Assembly (NCBI GenBank): GCA_002083405.1 | Contig: LVWT01000008.1 | Span: 1-35,098, forward strand | Direction: 5' to 3' | DNA: 35,098 nt | Source: Nitrospira sp. SG-bin2 | Lineage (GTDB): Bacteria; Nitrospirota; Nitrospiria; Nitrospirales; Nitrospiraceae | Shown: in pieces, positions 7,098 through 15,693 of the stretch | Numbering within the stretch: position 1 is the stretch's first letter | Layout: each line of letters opens with the position of its first letter | Program-made: the position numbers and the translations under genes | The notes under the pieces: model-generated | Database searches by the model: none | Told to the model about the DNA's origin: nothing | The model's input: only the letters and a program-made list of their open reading frames with translations

Positions 7098-7889
7098 TTA
7101 CTCGCCAATCCGAACAAGCAGCCCTTGGTCTTTGCAATAGGCAAAGGTTCGATAAAACCATCCCACAGCGGCAACCAGCAACAACCCGTTGAGGCCCATA
7201 GCCCAGGCAAGGCTCATACTAGGATTGCCCTCTCCCCCTAGCACGGCCCGCATCCCCTCGAAAATATGGGCTGCCGGGTTGGCCAAGGCCACCGGCTTCA
7301 GCCAGCCCGGCAACACGTCCATCGGATAAAATACACAGGAGATCGGCTGAAAAAGAAAGACCATACTCCAGGCTAAGACCTCCGCTTCCTGCCCAAACCG
7401 CATAATGAGCGACGTGGTAAACACACCGATCACCCAACCGGTCAGAACCAGATTCAGGACGAAGGGGATCAGCCAGAGCCCGATCATGAACACGTTGTAG
7501 GAATAAAAGAACAGCGCGCACAGGGTCATGATAATCGACACACACGTGACTTTGAAAATGCTCATCGCCATGGTCGCCGCCAGAAACTCACTGGGCTTGA
7601 GCGGGCTGGCAAAGAGATTCATCAAATTTCTTGCCCAGAGTTCTTCAAGGAACGAGATCGTAATGCCTTGCTGCGCCCGAAATAGTATGTCCCATAGAAT
7701 GAGCGCCCCCAGGAAGAACGTGACAAATCCCGGAATCTGACTCTGGTACCGGGCGAGGTAGATCGTGATGAATCCCCAGATCACGAGATCCAAAAACGGC
7801 CAATAAAAAATCTCCATAATACGGGGCAAACTGCGCCGATACAGGTACAGATGCCTGGCAAGCAGGGCAAGAATACGATGCAGTTTCAC
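7098..7889 (-). CDS. ABC-2 type transporter permease
   Basis: A 263-residue integral membrane protein with about six hydrophobic segments (WPFLDLVIWGFITIYLA, FVTFFLGALILWDILF, ILMTLCALFFYSY region, IPFVLNLVLTGWVIGVF, LAWSMVFLFQPISCVFYPM, LNGLLLVAAVGWFY). This is the ABC-2 export fold. The segment FQPISCVFYPMDVLPGWLKPVALANPAAHIFEGMR is the characteristic ABC-2 block. I chose GTG at 7889 rather than the longer frame to 7937. It overlaps the upstream stop by 4 bp (GTGA) and has GGAGG seven bases before it. With the ATPase at 8317-9051 and the small membrane protein between, it forms a compact exporter cassette. The exported substrate is unknown; drug, polysaccharide or lipid exporters all share this fold. 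Confidence 0.85.
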   Translation of the reverse strand: MKLHRILALLARHLYLYRRSLPRIMEIFYWPFLDLVIWGFITIYLARYQSQIPGFVTFFLGALILWDILFRAQQGITISFLEELWARNLMNLFASPLKPSEFLAATMAMSIFKVTCVSIIMTLCALFFYSYNVFMIGLWLIPFVLNLVLTGWVIGVFTTSLIMRFGQEAEVLAWSMVFLFQPISCVFYPMDVLPGWLKPVALANPAAHIFEGMRAVLGGEGNPSMSLAWAMGLNGLLLVAAVGWFYRTFAYCKDQGLLVRIGE

Positions 7890-8308
7890 CCGCAGCCTCC
7901 GGACCTCGAGCCATGCCCATCTCCACAGCCTCCGCACGTCTGGTGTTTGCCGAGCAGCTTGTCCATCAAATGCCGCACGCCTCCAAGCATGTGGATGCCG
8001 GCCAGCCTCCCGTCAGGAGCCCGGCGTAGTCCGAATCCGACAACCACCAGCGGCATAATGCTGAGCCCCCCGGCAAATGCGAGCCCTGGCACCTCGGTGG
8101 AGTCTCTCAACCATACAAGCAGCCCCATCAGCAGGAATGGGATCCCCGACGCAACCAGGCTGTTGAGCAAAACAGGCCAGCTGCACGTGCCACGCATCCA
8201 CCCGACACTCCCGATCACCAGCCAAAATAATCCCCAGCAGACGCTCAAGCCAAGCCCGCCTGCCAGCAGCCCCGTTCCAAAATCAATCCACGGCTGAGTC
8301 ATCGTCAT
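7886..8308 (-). CDS. Small membrane protein with a Cys/Gly/His-rich tail, part of the ABC cassette
   Basis: A ~140-residue protein with three or four hydrophobic segments (LLAGGLGLSVCWGLFWLVI, LLNSLVASGIPFLLMGLLVWL, LAFAGGLSIMPLVVVGFGL). A short cytosolic-looking tail ends KHQTCGGCGDGHGSRSGGCG. The two CGGCG-like motifs with His could bind metal. I do not recognise the family. ATG at 8308 was chosen because GAGG lies six bases upstream, immediately after the ATPase stop; ATG at 8302 is the alternative. Its position between ATPase and permease, with a 4-bp overlap to the permease, makes it a likely accessory subunit of the exporter. That role is inference. Confidence 0.7.
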   Translation of the reverse strand: MTMTQPWIDFGTGLLAGGLGLSVCWGLFWLVIGSVGWMRGTCSWPVLLNSLVASGIPFLLMGLLVWLRDSTEVPGLAFAGGLSIMPLVVVGFGLRRAPDGRLAGIHMLGGVRHLMDKLLGKHQTCGGCGDGHGSRSGGCG

Positions 8309-8316
8309 CGTTCTCC

Positions 8317-9051
8317 TCAACTGCGGGAATCGCGCGCCAGTTTTAGAAAGACCTCTTCTAAATCGGCTTGGCCGAAACGCGCCACAATTTGCCGGGCTGT
8401 CCCTTCCGCGACGATCTTGCCGCGCTGCAAAAAGATGATGCGGTCGGACATTTCCTCCATCTCCCGCATGTTATGCGACGTGTACAGAATGCTCAATCCT
8501 GAGGACCGGCGCTCCTCATTCAGGAATCCTCGAATCTTTTCAGCAATATCGGGGTCGAGGCTGGCGGTCGGCTCATCCAGAAACAGAATCTTGGGTTCCG
8601 TAAGAAACGCTTTCGCCAGGGTCAGTCGCGTCATTTGGCCGGACGACAGCTTCCTGGTCACTTTGGAGCGAAACTCCTCCATCTCTAACTTCTTCACGAT
8701 GTCACCCACACGCCGAGGAATATCAGTCAGGCCATACAGTCTCGCGACAACCCAGAGATTTTCTTCGACCGTCAGTGACTGCGGCATTGAGATATACGTC
8801 GATGAAAAATTGACTTGCTGGAGGATCGCTTCCCGATGTGTGGAAAGGTCCAGCCCGAACATCTGGATCGAGCCGGTCGTCGGAGTGACCAGTCCGAGCA
8901 ACATTTGGATCGTCGTTGTTTTCCCGGCACCGTTCGGACCGAGCAAGCCAAGGATTTCGCCCGGCTCGATCGAAAAGGAGATGCCGTCCACGGCGGCAAA
9001 ATCACCGAACCGCTTACTCAAATTCGTAGCCTGAAGGACCGGGGAGGACAT
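8317..9051 (-). CDS. ABC transporter ATP-binding protein
   Basis: A 244-residue nucleotide-binding domain. Walker A is GPNGAGKTT (residues 38-46). LSSGQMTRLTLAKA is the signature motif, ILFLDEPTASLDP is Walker B plus D-loop, and SHNM carries the switch His. These are those of the DrrA/CcmA-like class that pairs with ABC-2 permeases. It hydrolyses ATP at the inner face of the membrane to drive export. ATG at 9051 was preferred over GTG at 9057 because AGGG then sits nine bases away. The downstream small membrane protein begins 8 bp after the stop, and its ribosome site abuts the stop codon, so the three genes form one operon. Confidence 0.9.
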   Translation of the reverse strand: MSSPVLQATNLSKRFGDFAAVDGISFSIEPGEILGLLGPNGAGKTTTIQMLLGLVTPTTGSIQMFGLDLSTHREAILQQVNFSSTYISMPQSLTVEENLWVVARLYGLTDIPRRVGDIVKKLEMEEFRSKVTRKLSSGQMTRLTLAKAFLTEPKILFLDEPTASLDPDIAEKIRGFLNEERRSSGLSILYTSHNMREMEEMSDRIIFLQRGKIVAEGTARQIVARFGQADLEEVFLKLARDSRS

Positions 9052-9073
9052 CGTCACGCACCCTGTGTCAGGT

Positions 9074-9277
9074 TAGCAGGCTGCTGAAAAACTCGGTGTA
9101 CACATAAAACACCGTTAACATCTTACAGATGGCGCTAAAGACCCAATCGCATCAGGATGCTCAAAAAGGCCGTCCAGCAAGGCCGCAGCGAGCGAAGAGG
9201 CGAGGCGTACGCTTCGGTACGTTGAGCCTCGGAACGATGCGAGAACGCCGCCGGCGGACTTTTTCAGCATCCTGTTA
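9074..9277. repeat. Palindromic repeat element copy 2 (~204 bp, MITE-like)
   Basis: Same architecture and orientation as copy 1 at 2836-3040. Its two outer ends (9073-9094 and 9257-9278) are inverted repeats matching at 19 of 22 positions, of the form TTA-R-CAGG-TGCTGAAAAA. The inner core 9153-9274 is 122 bp, exactly as long as in copy 1. It shares the identical 34-bp centre (9197-9230). The right end TTA is the reverse complement of the TAA stop of the cytochrome gene at 9275. The left arm is diverged from copy 1 in sequence but almost equal in length. It lies between the ABC ATPase start and the cytochrome stop. No coding function is supported. Confidence 0.88.
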
Positions 9278-9982
9278 AAAAGACAACAACTCTTTGATCT
9301 TTTCAGGAAGATGGCAAACCTCGCACTTTCGCTCAATCACCTTCCCTTGATACTCAGTCTTTCCATCATGACACCGGAAACAATCATTGAGCGCCCGTGT
9401 TCGGAGAGCAGACCCTTCCGGATGGTCCGGATACCAGGGCTTGCTGTCGGCTGAGACGTGTCCTCTCGGAATCACGATAGGATACCCCTTGATCGGCCGG
9501 TCGTGGACCACGCCGGCATGGCAAGTCAGACACCCGTCCCCCTGCTGTCCGGCCTCAAACGCCTCCATATGCTTTCGATGGCTCATGACGAGGCCGACCT
9601 CTTTCACCGGCACCGGCAAATCCCGTGGTGCGATCTCGGAGACTCGAAGAATGTTTCGATGGCAGCCCATACAGAGGCTGGAATCAACCTGTGCTTTCAG
9701 ATTATGCACATCGGCCGGAGCCCCGAATACAGTGCGCACCACATCTCTGGTCCCCACCCACACCTTGTCATGTATCCAGCCTTGTACCCCCGGCCTCACA
9801 TGGCAGACAACACAGGGCACCTCCTTGTGCGAGGAGGCGGCCCAACTGTCGTAAGACGGCGTAATGACATGGCAGCTGGCGCAGAATTCCGAGCGATCAG
9901 TGAGAGGAACTGCAATGCCGCCGAGCGCGAACACTCCGGCCACAAGTCCCAATACGATCGTTCCGCTAGGCTTCAAGCTCAT
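9275..9982 (-). CDS. Six-haem membrane-anchored cytochrome c (NapC/NirT-like)
   Basis: About 235 residues. An uncleaved N-terminal anchor (residues 7-26, GTIVLGLVAGVFALGGIAV) is followed by six CxxCH haem sites at Cys34, 57, 104, 151, 201 and 220. The first part, SEFCASCHVITPSYDSWAASSHKEVPCVVCH, is typical of the NapC/NrfH quinol-oxidising family, which usually carries four haems; this one has two extra. It probably passes electrons from membrane quinol to periplasmic partners. The start is uncertain: ATG at 9982 was chosen, GTG at 9997 is possible, and both overlap mobB. The TAA stop is part of the right end of the repeat element. Confidence 0.85.
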   Translation of the reverse strand: MSLKPSGTIVLGLVAGVFALGGIAVPLTDRSEFCASCHVITPSYDSWAASSHKEVPCVVCHVRPGVQGWIHDKVWVGTRDVVRTVFGAPADVHNLKAQVDSSLCMGCHRNILRVSEIAPRDLPVPVKEVGLVMSHRKHMEAFEAGQQGDGCLTCHAGVVHDRPIKGYPIVIPRGHVSADSKPWYPDHPEGSALRTRALNDCFRCHDGKTEYQGKVIERKCEVCHLPEKIKELLSF

Positions 9983-10487
9983 GCTCTGATCGAGCACGTC
10001 GGGGGAACTGTTTCATAATAAGCGCGGCGACTGCGGACACATCGTCCAGGCCGAACAGCGGGACAGTGAGATCGACCGGTTTATCGGACACGACCGCCAA
10101 CAATCCTTCCGGCGAGATAGGCACTTCACCGAGTTGATCGCGAACGATGACGATCTTGGGATACCCCTCGTGTTTCCAGCCCTCCGCAATGATTAAGTCG
10201 TAGGTGTCGTCAAGTAACCGGTCCCGCACATCTTCAACCTTGAGTTGATCGGACACATCGGCGAAAACAGCCATGCTCCCCTTGGACAGAATGACGACGC
10301 TGCTGGCTCCTGCCTGCTTGTGCCGCCAACTGTCCTTTCCCTCTGTGTCAAGATCGAAGCCATGTCCCGCATGTTTGACCGTCGCAACCTTGTAACCGGC
10401 GCGCACCAGTTCAGGAATCACACGCTCGATAAAGGTGGTCTTACCGCTGTTGGACCGGCCGACGAATGAGACGATTGGAATAGGCAT
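9966..10487 (-). CDS. mobB: Molybdopterin-guanine dinucleotide biosynthesis adaptor MobB
   Basis: A 173-residue P-loop GTPase. Walker A GRSNSGKTT lies near residue 10, followed by KVATVKHAGHGFDLDTEGKDSWRHKQAGA, a MobB hallmark, and LIIAEGWKHEGYPKI. MobB supports MobA in attaching GMP to molybdopterin to make the bis-MGD cofactor of DMSO-reductase-type enzymes. No mobA is adjacent. ATG at 10487 (MPIPIVSFVG) was chosen over the ATG at 10502; neither has a clear ribosome site. The end overlaps the cytochrome gene start by 17 bp. With moeA just upstream, the cofactor role is well supported. Confidence 0.92.
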   Translation of the reverse strand: MPIPIVSFVGRSNSGKTTFIERVIPELVRAGYKVATVKHAGHGFDLDTEGKDSWRHKQAGASSVVILSKGSMAVFADVSDQLKVEDVRDRLLDDTYDLIIAEGWKHEGYPKIVIVRDQLGEVPISPEGLLAVVSDKPVDLTVPLFGLDDVSAVAALIMKQFPRRARSEHELEA

Positions 10488-10572
10488 GAGGTTACTGGTC
10501 ATCAGTTACTAGTCAGAAGAAAGCGGCGTCATCACTCTTTCTTCCATTTAACTACTGACAAGTGCCCCTTCT

Positions 10573-11862
10573 CTAGCAACAGGACAACCGATGCTCGCCG
10601 GCATGAACCGGCTCCGCATTCGTCGCCCACGCCTCGCCGCTCAACAGCTGCACCGTCACCCGGTCCCCGGGATTCAGCCGCTCAACTTCTGTAGGAACAT
10701 CGATCAGGCAATTGGCCTTAACCATCGAGGTGAGAATCCCCGACCCTTGATCGCCGGTCGTCCGGACCTTGAATGCACCCTCTTCACGGGTGAGCACGCC
10801 GCGCAGAAAGTGGCGGCGATCGGTCCGCTTTGAAAACTTTTCCTGAAATATCGCATCTACAACCGGACGGCCATAACTTCGCCGCCCGCCCATCTTCAGC
10901 ATGGCGGGCCGAACCAATTGTTCGAACGTGACCATCGATGAAACGGGATTTCCAGGCAAGCCGAACGCCAGCTTACCCTGAATTTTCCCGAAGGCCAGAG
11001 GCTGCCCAGGCCTGATCGCCAACTTCCAGAAGTTCATCTCTGCGCCGATCTCGCGAAACACCGCTTTGGTAAAATCGTAGTCGCCCATTGAAACCCCGCC
11101 TGACAGCACCAGAATGTCGGCGTTCAACCCCTGCGAGATCTTCTCTTTCAACGACGCCTGCGTATCCCTCGCGATACCGAGCAGCAATGGAATGCCGCCG
11201 GCCTCCTGCACTGCTGCGGCAATCCCGTAACTGTTCGAGTTGATGATCTTCTCTTCGCTGAACCGTTCGTCAAGATCGGCCAACTCGTCGCCTGTCGAAA
11301 GGATCGCCACACGGGGCCGTTGATACACAAAGACGAAGGACCGGGCCAGGACGGCCAGCATGCCAGCTTCACCGGGGCGGATCTGTGTACCTCTCGCAAT
11401 GATACACTCACCCTTCTTGACATCTTCCCCGCACGGACGGATGTTGGAACCGCGAGGTTCCGGTTTGAACACACGGACCGTATCGGGCGTATGCTCCGTA
11501 TCTTCTACTTTGAGGACCGTGTCGGCCCCCTGCGGAACCGGCGCGCCGGTCATAATCCGAATGGCCTGTCCCGCACCGACTGTTCTGGAGGGCATTCTTC
11601 CGGCCGGGACATCTTCGATCACCGCCAATGTGACGGGCTTCTGAATCGCATGTTCCTGCGCGATATCCTCCCACCGCACCGCAAACCCATCCATCGCGCT
11701 GTTGTCCCATGGCGGATTGTCCCGCTCGGCCACAATATCTTCACCCAGCGTCCGTCCAAGCGTGTCGAGAATGGAAATTTTTTCCAACCCCAACACGGCC
11801 GCCGCATCAAGCACGATCTTCTGCGCATCGTGAAGGGGAGTTAATCCTTGCATCATGTTCAT
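10573..11862 (-). CDS. moeA: Molybdopterin molybdotransferase MoeA
   Basis: A 429-residue protein, normal length for MoeA, which inserts molybdate into adenylylated molybdopterin. Recognised motifs are NSAMDGFA (54-61), MTGAPVP (104-110), STGDEL (189-194), SGGVSMGDYD (254-263) and GLPGNPVSS near 298. The last ~90 residues form the beta-barrel domain IV. Cys-Cys at the extreme C-terminus (HRLSCC) is unusual but of unknown meaning. The start ATG at 11862 lacks a strong ribosome site and sits 22 bp after the Mrp stop, so it may be translationally coupled. Together with mobB it marks this block as Mo-cofactor assembly. Confidence 0.95.
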   Translation of the reverse strand: MNMMQGLTPLHDAQKIVLDAAAVLGLEKISILDTLGRTLGEDIVAERDNPPWDNSAMDGFAVRWEDIAQEHAIQKPVTLAVIEDVPAGRMPSRTVGAGQAIRIMTGAPVPQGADTVLKVEDTEHTPDTVRVFKPEPRGSNIRPCGEDVKKGECIIARGTQIRPGEAGMLAVLARSFVFVYQRPRVAILSTGDELADLDERFSEEKIINSNSYGIAAAVQEAGGIPLLLGIARDTQASLKEKISQGLNADILVLSGGVSMGDYDFTKAVFREIGAEMNFWKLAIRPGQPLAFGKIQGKLAFGLPGNPVSSMVTFEQLVRPAMLKMGGRRSYGRPVVDAIFQEKFSKRTDRRHFLRGVLTREEGAFKVRTTGDQGSGILTSMVKANCLIDVPTEVERLNPGDRVTVQLLSGEAWATNAEPVHAGEHRLSCC

Positions 11863-11884
11863 CCGCGGCGATCAACAATCGCCG

Positions 11885-12826
11885 TCAACCCTTTCGTGAA
11901 ACGGCTCTTTGCAACGAGCTGCTCTTCTTGCAGAACGTCTCAACTTGATTGGCAATGTTGTGGTACGCCTCAGCGGTCGGCGTATCAGAGTTGAAGAGCG
12001 CAAACGGCTCACCCAAATCGGATTGCGTCACCACATCGGGGTCCAGCGGAATACGGCCCAAGAACGGTACGCCCATATCGACCGCGGAGGCTTCGCCGCC
12101 GCCTTTCCGGAACACATCAATATGATTGTGGCAATGCGGACACTCCAACCCGCTCATATTCTCAATGATACCGATGATCGGCACTTCGCTGTCCCGGCAA
12201 AATGTGACGGACTTGCGCGAATCGAGCAGCGCCACCTCTTGCGGGGTGGTCACAATGACAGCGCCGCTCACTTTTCCCAGCAAATCAATTGTCGTGACCG
12301 ACTCGTTGCCGGTCCCCGGCGGGAGATCGATGAGCAGAAAATTCAGGTCCTGCCACTCGACACCGCCAAGCAACTGATTGATAAATTCGTATTTATAGGC
12401 ATCGCGCCAGATGATGGGATCGTCTGAATTCTGGAGGAGAAACGACATCGAGGCAATCCTGAGATTGTAGGCTTGAAAAGGGATGATCCCGCCGGATGTA
12501 CTGATCTTGAGTTTTTGCCCTTCGGCTCCCACCATCTTGGGGATGTTCGGGCCATGGATGTCCATGTCGCAGATGCCGACGTGCCATCCCTTGAGCGCGA
12601 GACTGACGGCGATATTTGTCGTGCAGGTGCTCTTCCCCACTCCCCCCTTATTGCTCATCACGAGTACGGTGTGCTCGATCCGCTCCATCCGTTTCATGAC
12701 AAGCCAGCGGCTATGCCCTTCCTTGTCTTTCTGGCATCGCTCGTTCTCGTCACAAATGGCGCAGGCCCACATGTAGGTGCAGACGTCACTGCCTTCGTTG
12801 CTGATCACATTGAGTTCACGCGCCAT
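11885..12826 (-). CDS. mrp: Mrp/NBP35-family ATP-binding Fe-S carrier
   Basis: A 313-residue P-loop protein. The deviant Walker A is NKGGVGKST (~residues 57-65), with CDMDIHGPNIPKM (Walker A' region), LLIDLPPGTG (Walker B) and a CPHC pair in MSGLECPHC, which bridges a shared 4Fe-4S cluster in dimers. Four further cysteines at 16, 22, 25 and 31 (CTYMWACAICDENERC) resemble the N-terminal ferredoxin-like cluster of eukaryotic Nbp35. Most bacterial Mrp proteins lack it. The ATG at 12826 was chosen because GAAGGGA precedes it and the longer frame would overlap tatC. It lies 40 bp after tatC and 22 bp before moeA. Role: delivery of Fe-S clusters, plausibly to respiratory enzymes. Confidence 0.9.
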   Translation of the reverse strand: MARELNVISNEGSDVCTYMWACAICDENERCQKDKEGHSRWLVMKRMERIEHTVLVMSNKGGVGKSTCTTNIAVSLALKGWHVGICDMDIHGPNIPKMVGAEGQKLKISTSGGIIPFQAYNLRIASMSFLLQNSDDPIIWRDAYKYEFINQLLGGVEWQDLNFLLIDLPPGTGNESVTTIDLLGKVSGAVIVTTPQEVALLDSRKSVTFCRDSEVPIIGIIENMSGLECPHCHNHIDVFRKGGGEASAVDMGVPFLGRIPLDPDVVTQSDLGEPFALFNSDTPTAEAYHNIANQVETFCKKSSSLQRAVSRKG

Positions 12827-12866
12827 GACATTCCCTTCCGACAGAGGCACGACTAAGCCTCGATCG

Positions 12867-13802
12867 CTAACGACCCCGCCCTCCGGGCACTCCGACATAG
12901 TCCTCGCCCGAAGACTTCGGAGCCGACATACCCGCCGCACCGGCTCCCGCGACCGCCATGGCAACCGGGGAGACGCCCGCCTGCCCTGATTCGACCGGCT
13001 TTTTTTTCCCGAAACACTTGGCGCCGAAAATGCCGACCCAGTAGAGCAGAAACATCGGGCCGGCCATCAGGCACTGATTAAACGGATCGGGGGTCGGCGT
13101 GAGAATCGCGGCGATGATGAACGACCCCAGTAACGCCCACTTCCAGTACCGGATCAGAAACGGCGCGTCGACCCACCCCAGCTTGGCCATGAGCGTCAGC
13201 GCCAGCGGCACTTCGAAAATCAGTCCGAACACCAGCAGGAACCACAGGGAAAACCCGACATATTGCGCAATCGAGATTTGCGGGACAAATCCGGCATTCA
13301 CCCCGTATGAAATCAGGAAATTCAACGCAAACGGGAGCACGAAGAAAAACGAAAATGCCGCCCCCGTGTAAAACGCCGCCCCACTCACAAACACAAACGG
13401 CCCTACAAACCGCCGCTCCTGGGCATGCAATCCGGGCACGATGAACCGCCAAACTTCATGCAGGATATAGGGAGCCGCCAGAACGACGGCGAACAATCCC
13501 GCAACCTTGACGTTCTGCCACAACGCCTCGGCCGGCGCGAGAAAGACGAACGGCACGGTCGGCAGATCGGTCGGCTCCCAGGATAACCTGCTGGGAACGA
13601 ACATGTTCTGCAGGGGCACGCGGAGCCATTTGACCAAGGCATCGGCATAGAAAAATGTCCCCACAAACACGACCGCCGTAACGATCACCGCACGGGTCAG
13701 TCGCACCTGGAATTCCACCAGGTGTTCCATGACCGGCATCTTTTTGTCTTCCAGCGGCTTGAACACCGAATCCTGCAGCCACTGGCTCACCTTGTTCAGC
13801 AC
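12867..13802 (-). CDS. tatC: Twin-arginine translocase subunit TatC
   Basis: A 311-residue inner-membrane protein. MPVMEHLVEFQVRLTRAV near residue 23 corresponds to the TatC N-terminal region that recognises Tat signals. Six membrane segments follow (VIVTAVVFVGTFFYADAL, NVKVAGLFAVVLAAPYI, FVGPFVFVSGAAFYTGAAF, YVGFSLWFLLVFGLIFEV and two more). The last ~50 residues are an Ala/Gly-rich cytosolic tail, longer than usual. GTG start at 13802, with GAGGG six bases upstream. No tatA or tatB is adjacent. Neighbouring Fe-S and Mo-cofactor genes fit Tat export of folded cofactor-bearing enzymes. Confidence 0.93.
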   Translation of the reverse strand: MLNKVSQWLQDSVFKPLEDKKMPVMEHLVEFQVRLTRAVIVTAVVFVGTFFYADALVKWLRVPLQNMFVPSRLSWEPTDLPTVPFVFLAPAEALWQNVKVAGLFAVVLAAPYILHEVWRFIVPGLHAQERRFVGPFVFVSGAAFYTGAAFSFFFVLPFALNFLISYGVNAGFVPQISIAQYVGFSLWFLLVFGLIFEVPLALTLMAKLGWVDAPFLIRYWKWALLGSFIIAAILTPTPDPFNQCLMAGPMFLLYWVGIFGAKCFGKKKPVESGQAGVSPVAMAVAGAGAAGMSAPKSSGEDYVGVPGGRGR

Positions 13803-13886
13803 AGGCCCTCACAAGATACAATCCACCGGTCAGACATCTCACAAACTAATCCGCGCGACCGGGACGCAAACGATGCGCCCGCCCTC

Positions 13887-15398
<1,512 letters not shown>

Positions 15399-15625
15399 AA
15401 CTGGGTTCCTCCAGAAGGTTGGTCTTAATTCCCGCGAAAACAAACGGCACCGGCAACGGCCGGCCCCGCTCCAACGAGATCGTACCATGATCGAGACCGG
15501 CCCGCACTCGCGGCAAACGATCGCCTACTCGAACGGTGTATCTTACACTAACCTTTCCTTGGGCTTCAAAGAGGAAAAGTCCTCGCCACCGGCTGAACCA
15601 CCCGCCGTGGCCGGGCGTGCTCCGG

Positions 15626-15654
15626 TTGCTTTCACCCGATATTTCCAGTACGGT
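15626..15654 (+). promoter_or_regulatory. Promoter-like block of the caspase-like lipoprotein gene
   Basis: TTGCTT (15626-15631) and TACGGT (15649-15654) are separated by 17 bases. The same 30-bp block, with 24 identical positions and the same spacing, precedes the paralogue at 17679-17707. Conservation between otherwise diverged upstream regions supports a sigma70-type promoter, and a start codon downstream of it at 15694. Confidence 0.5.
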
Positions 15655-15693
15655 GCCGACGATACGCGTAAGAGTTTCCTGATAGGCCCAGAA

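Noticed and set aside
12827..12964. Longer Mrp frame starting at 12964
   Set aside because: It overlaps the tatC 3' end by ~100 bp and has no ribosome site; ATG 12826 has one and a normal N-terminus.
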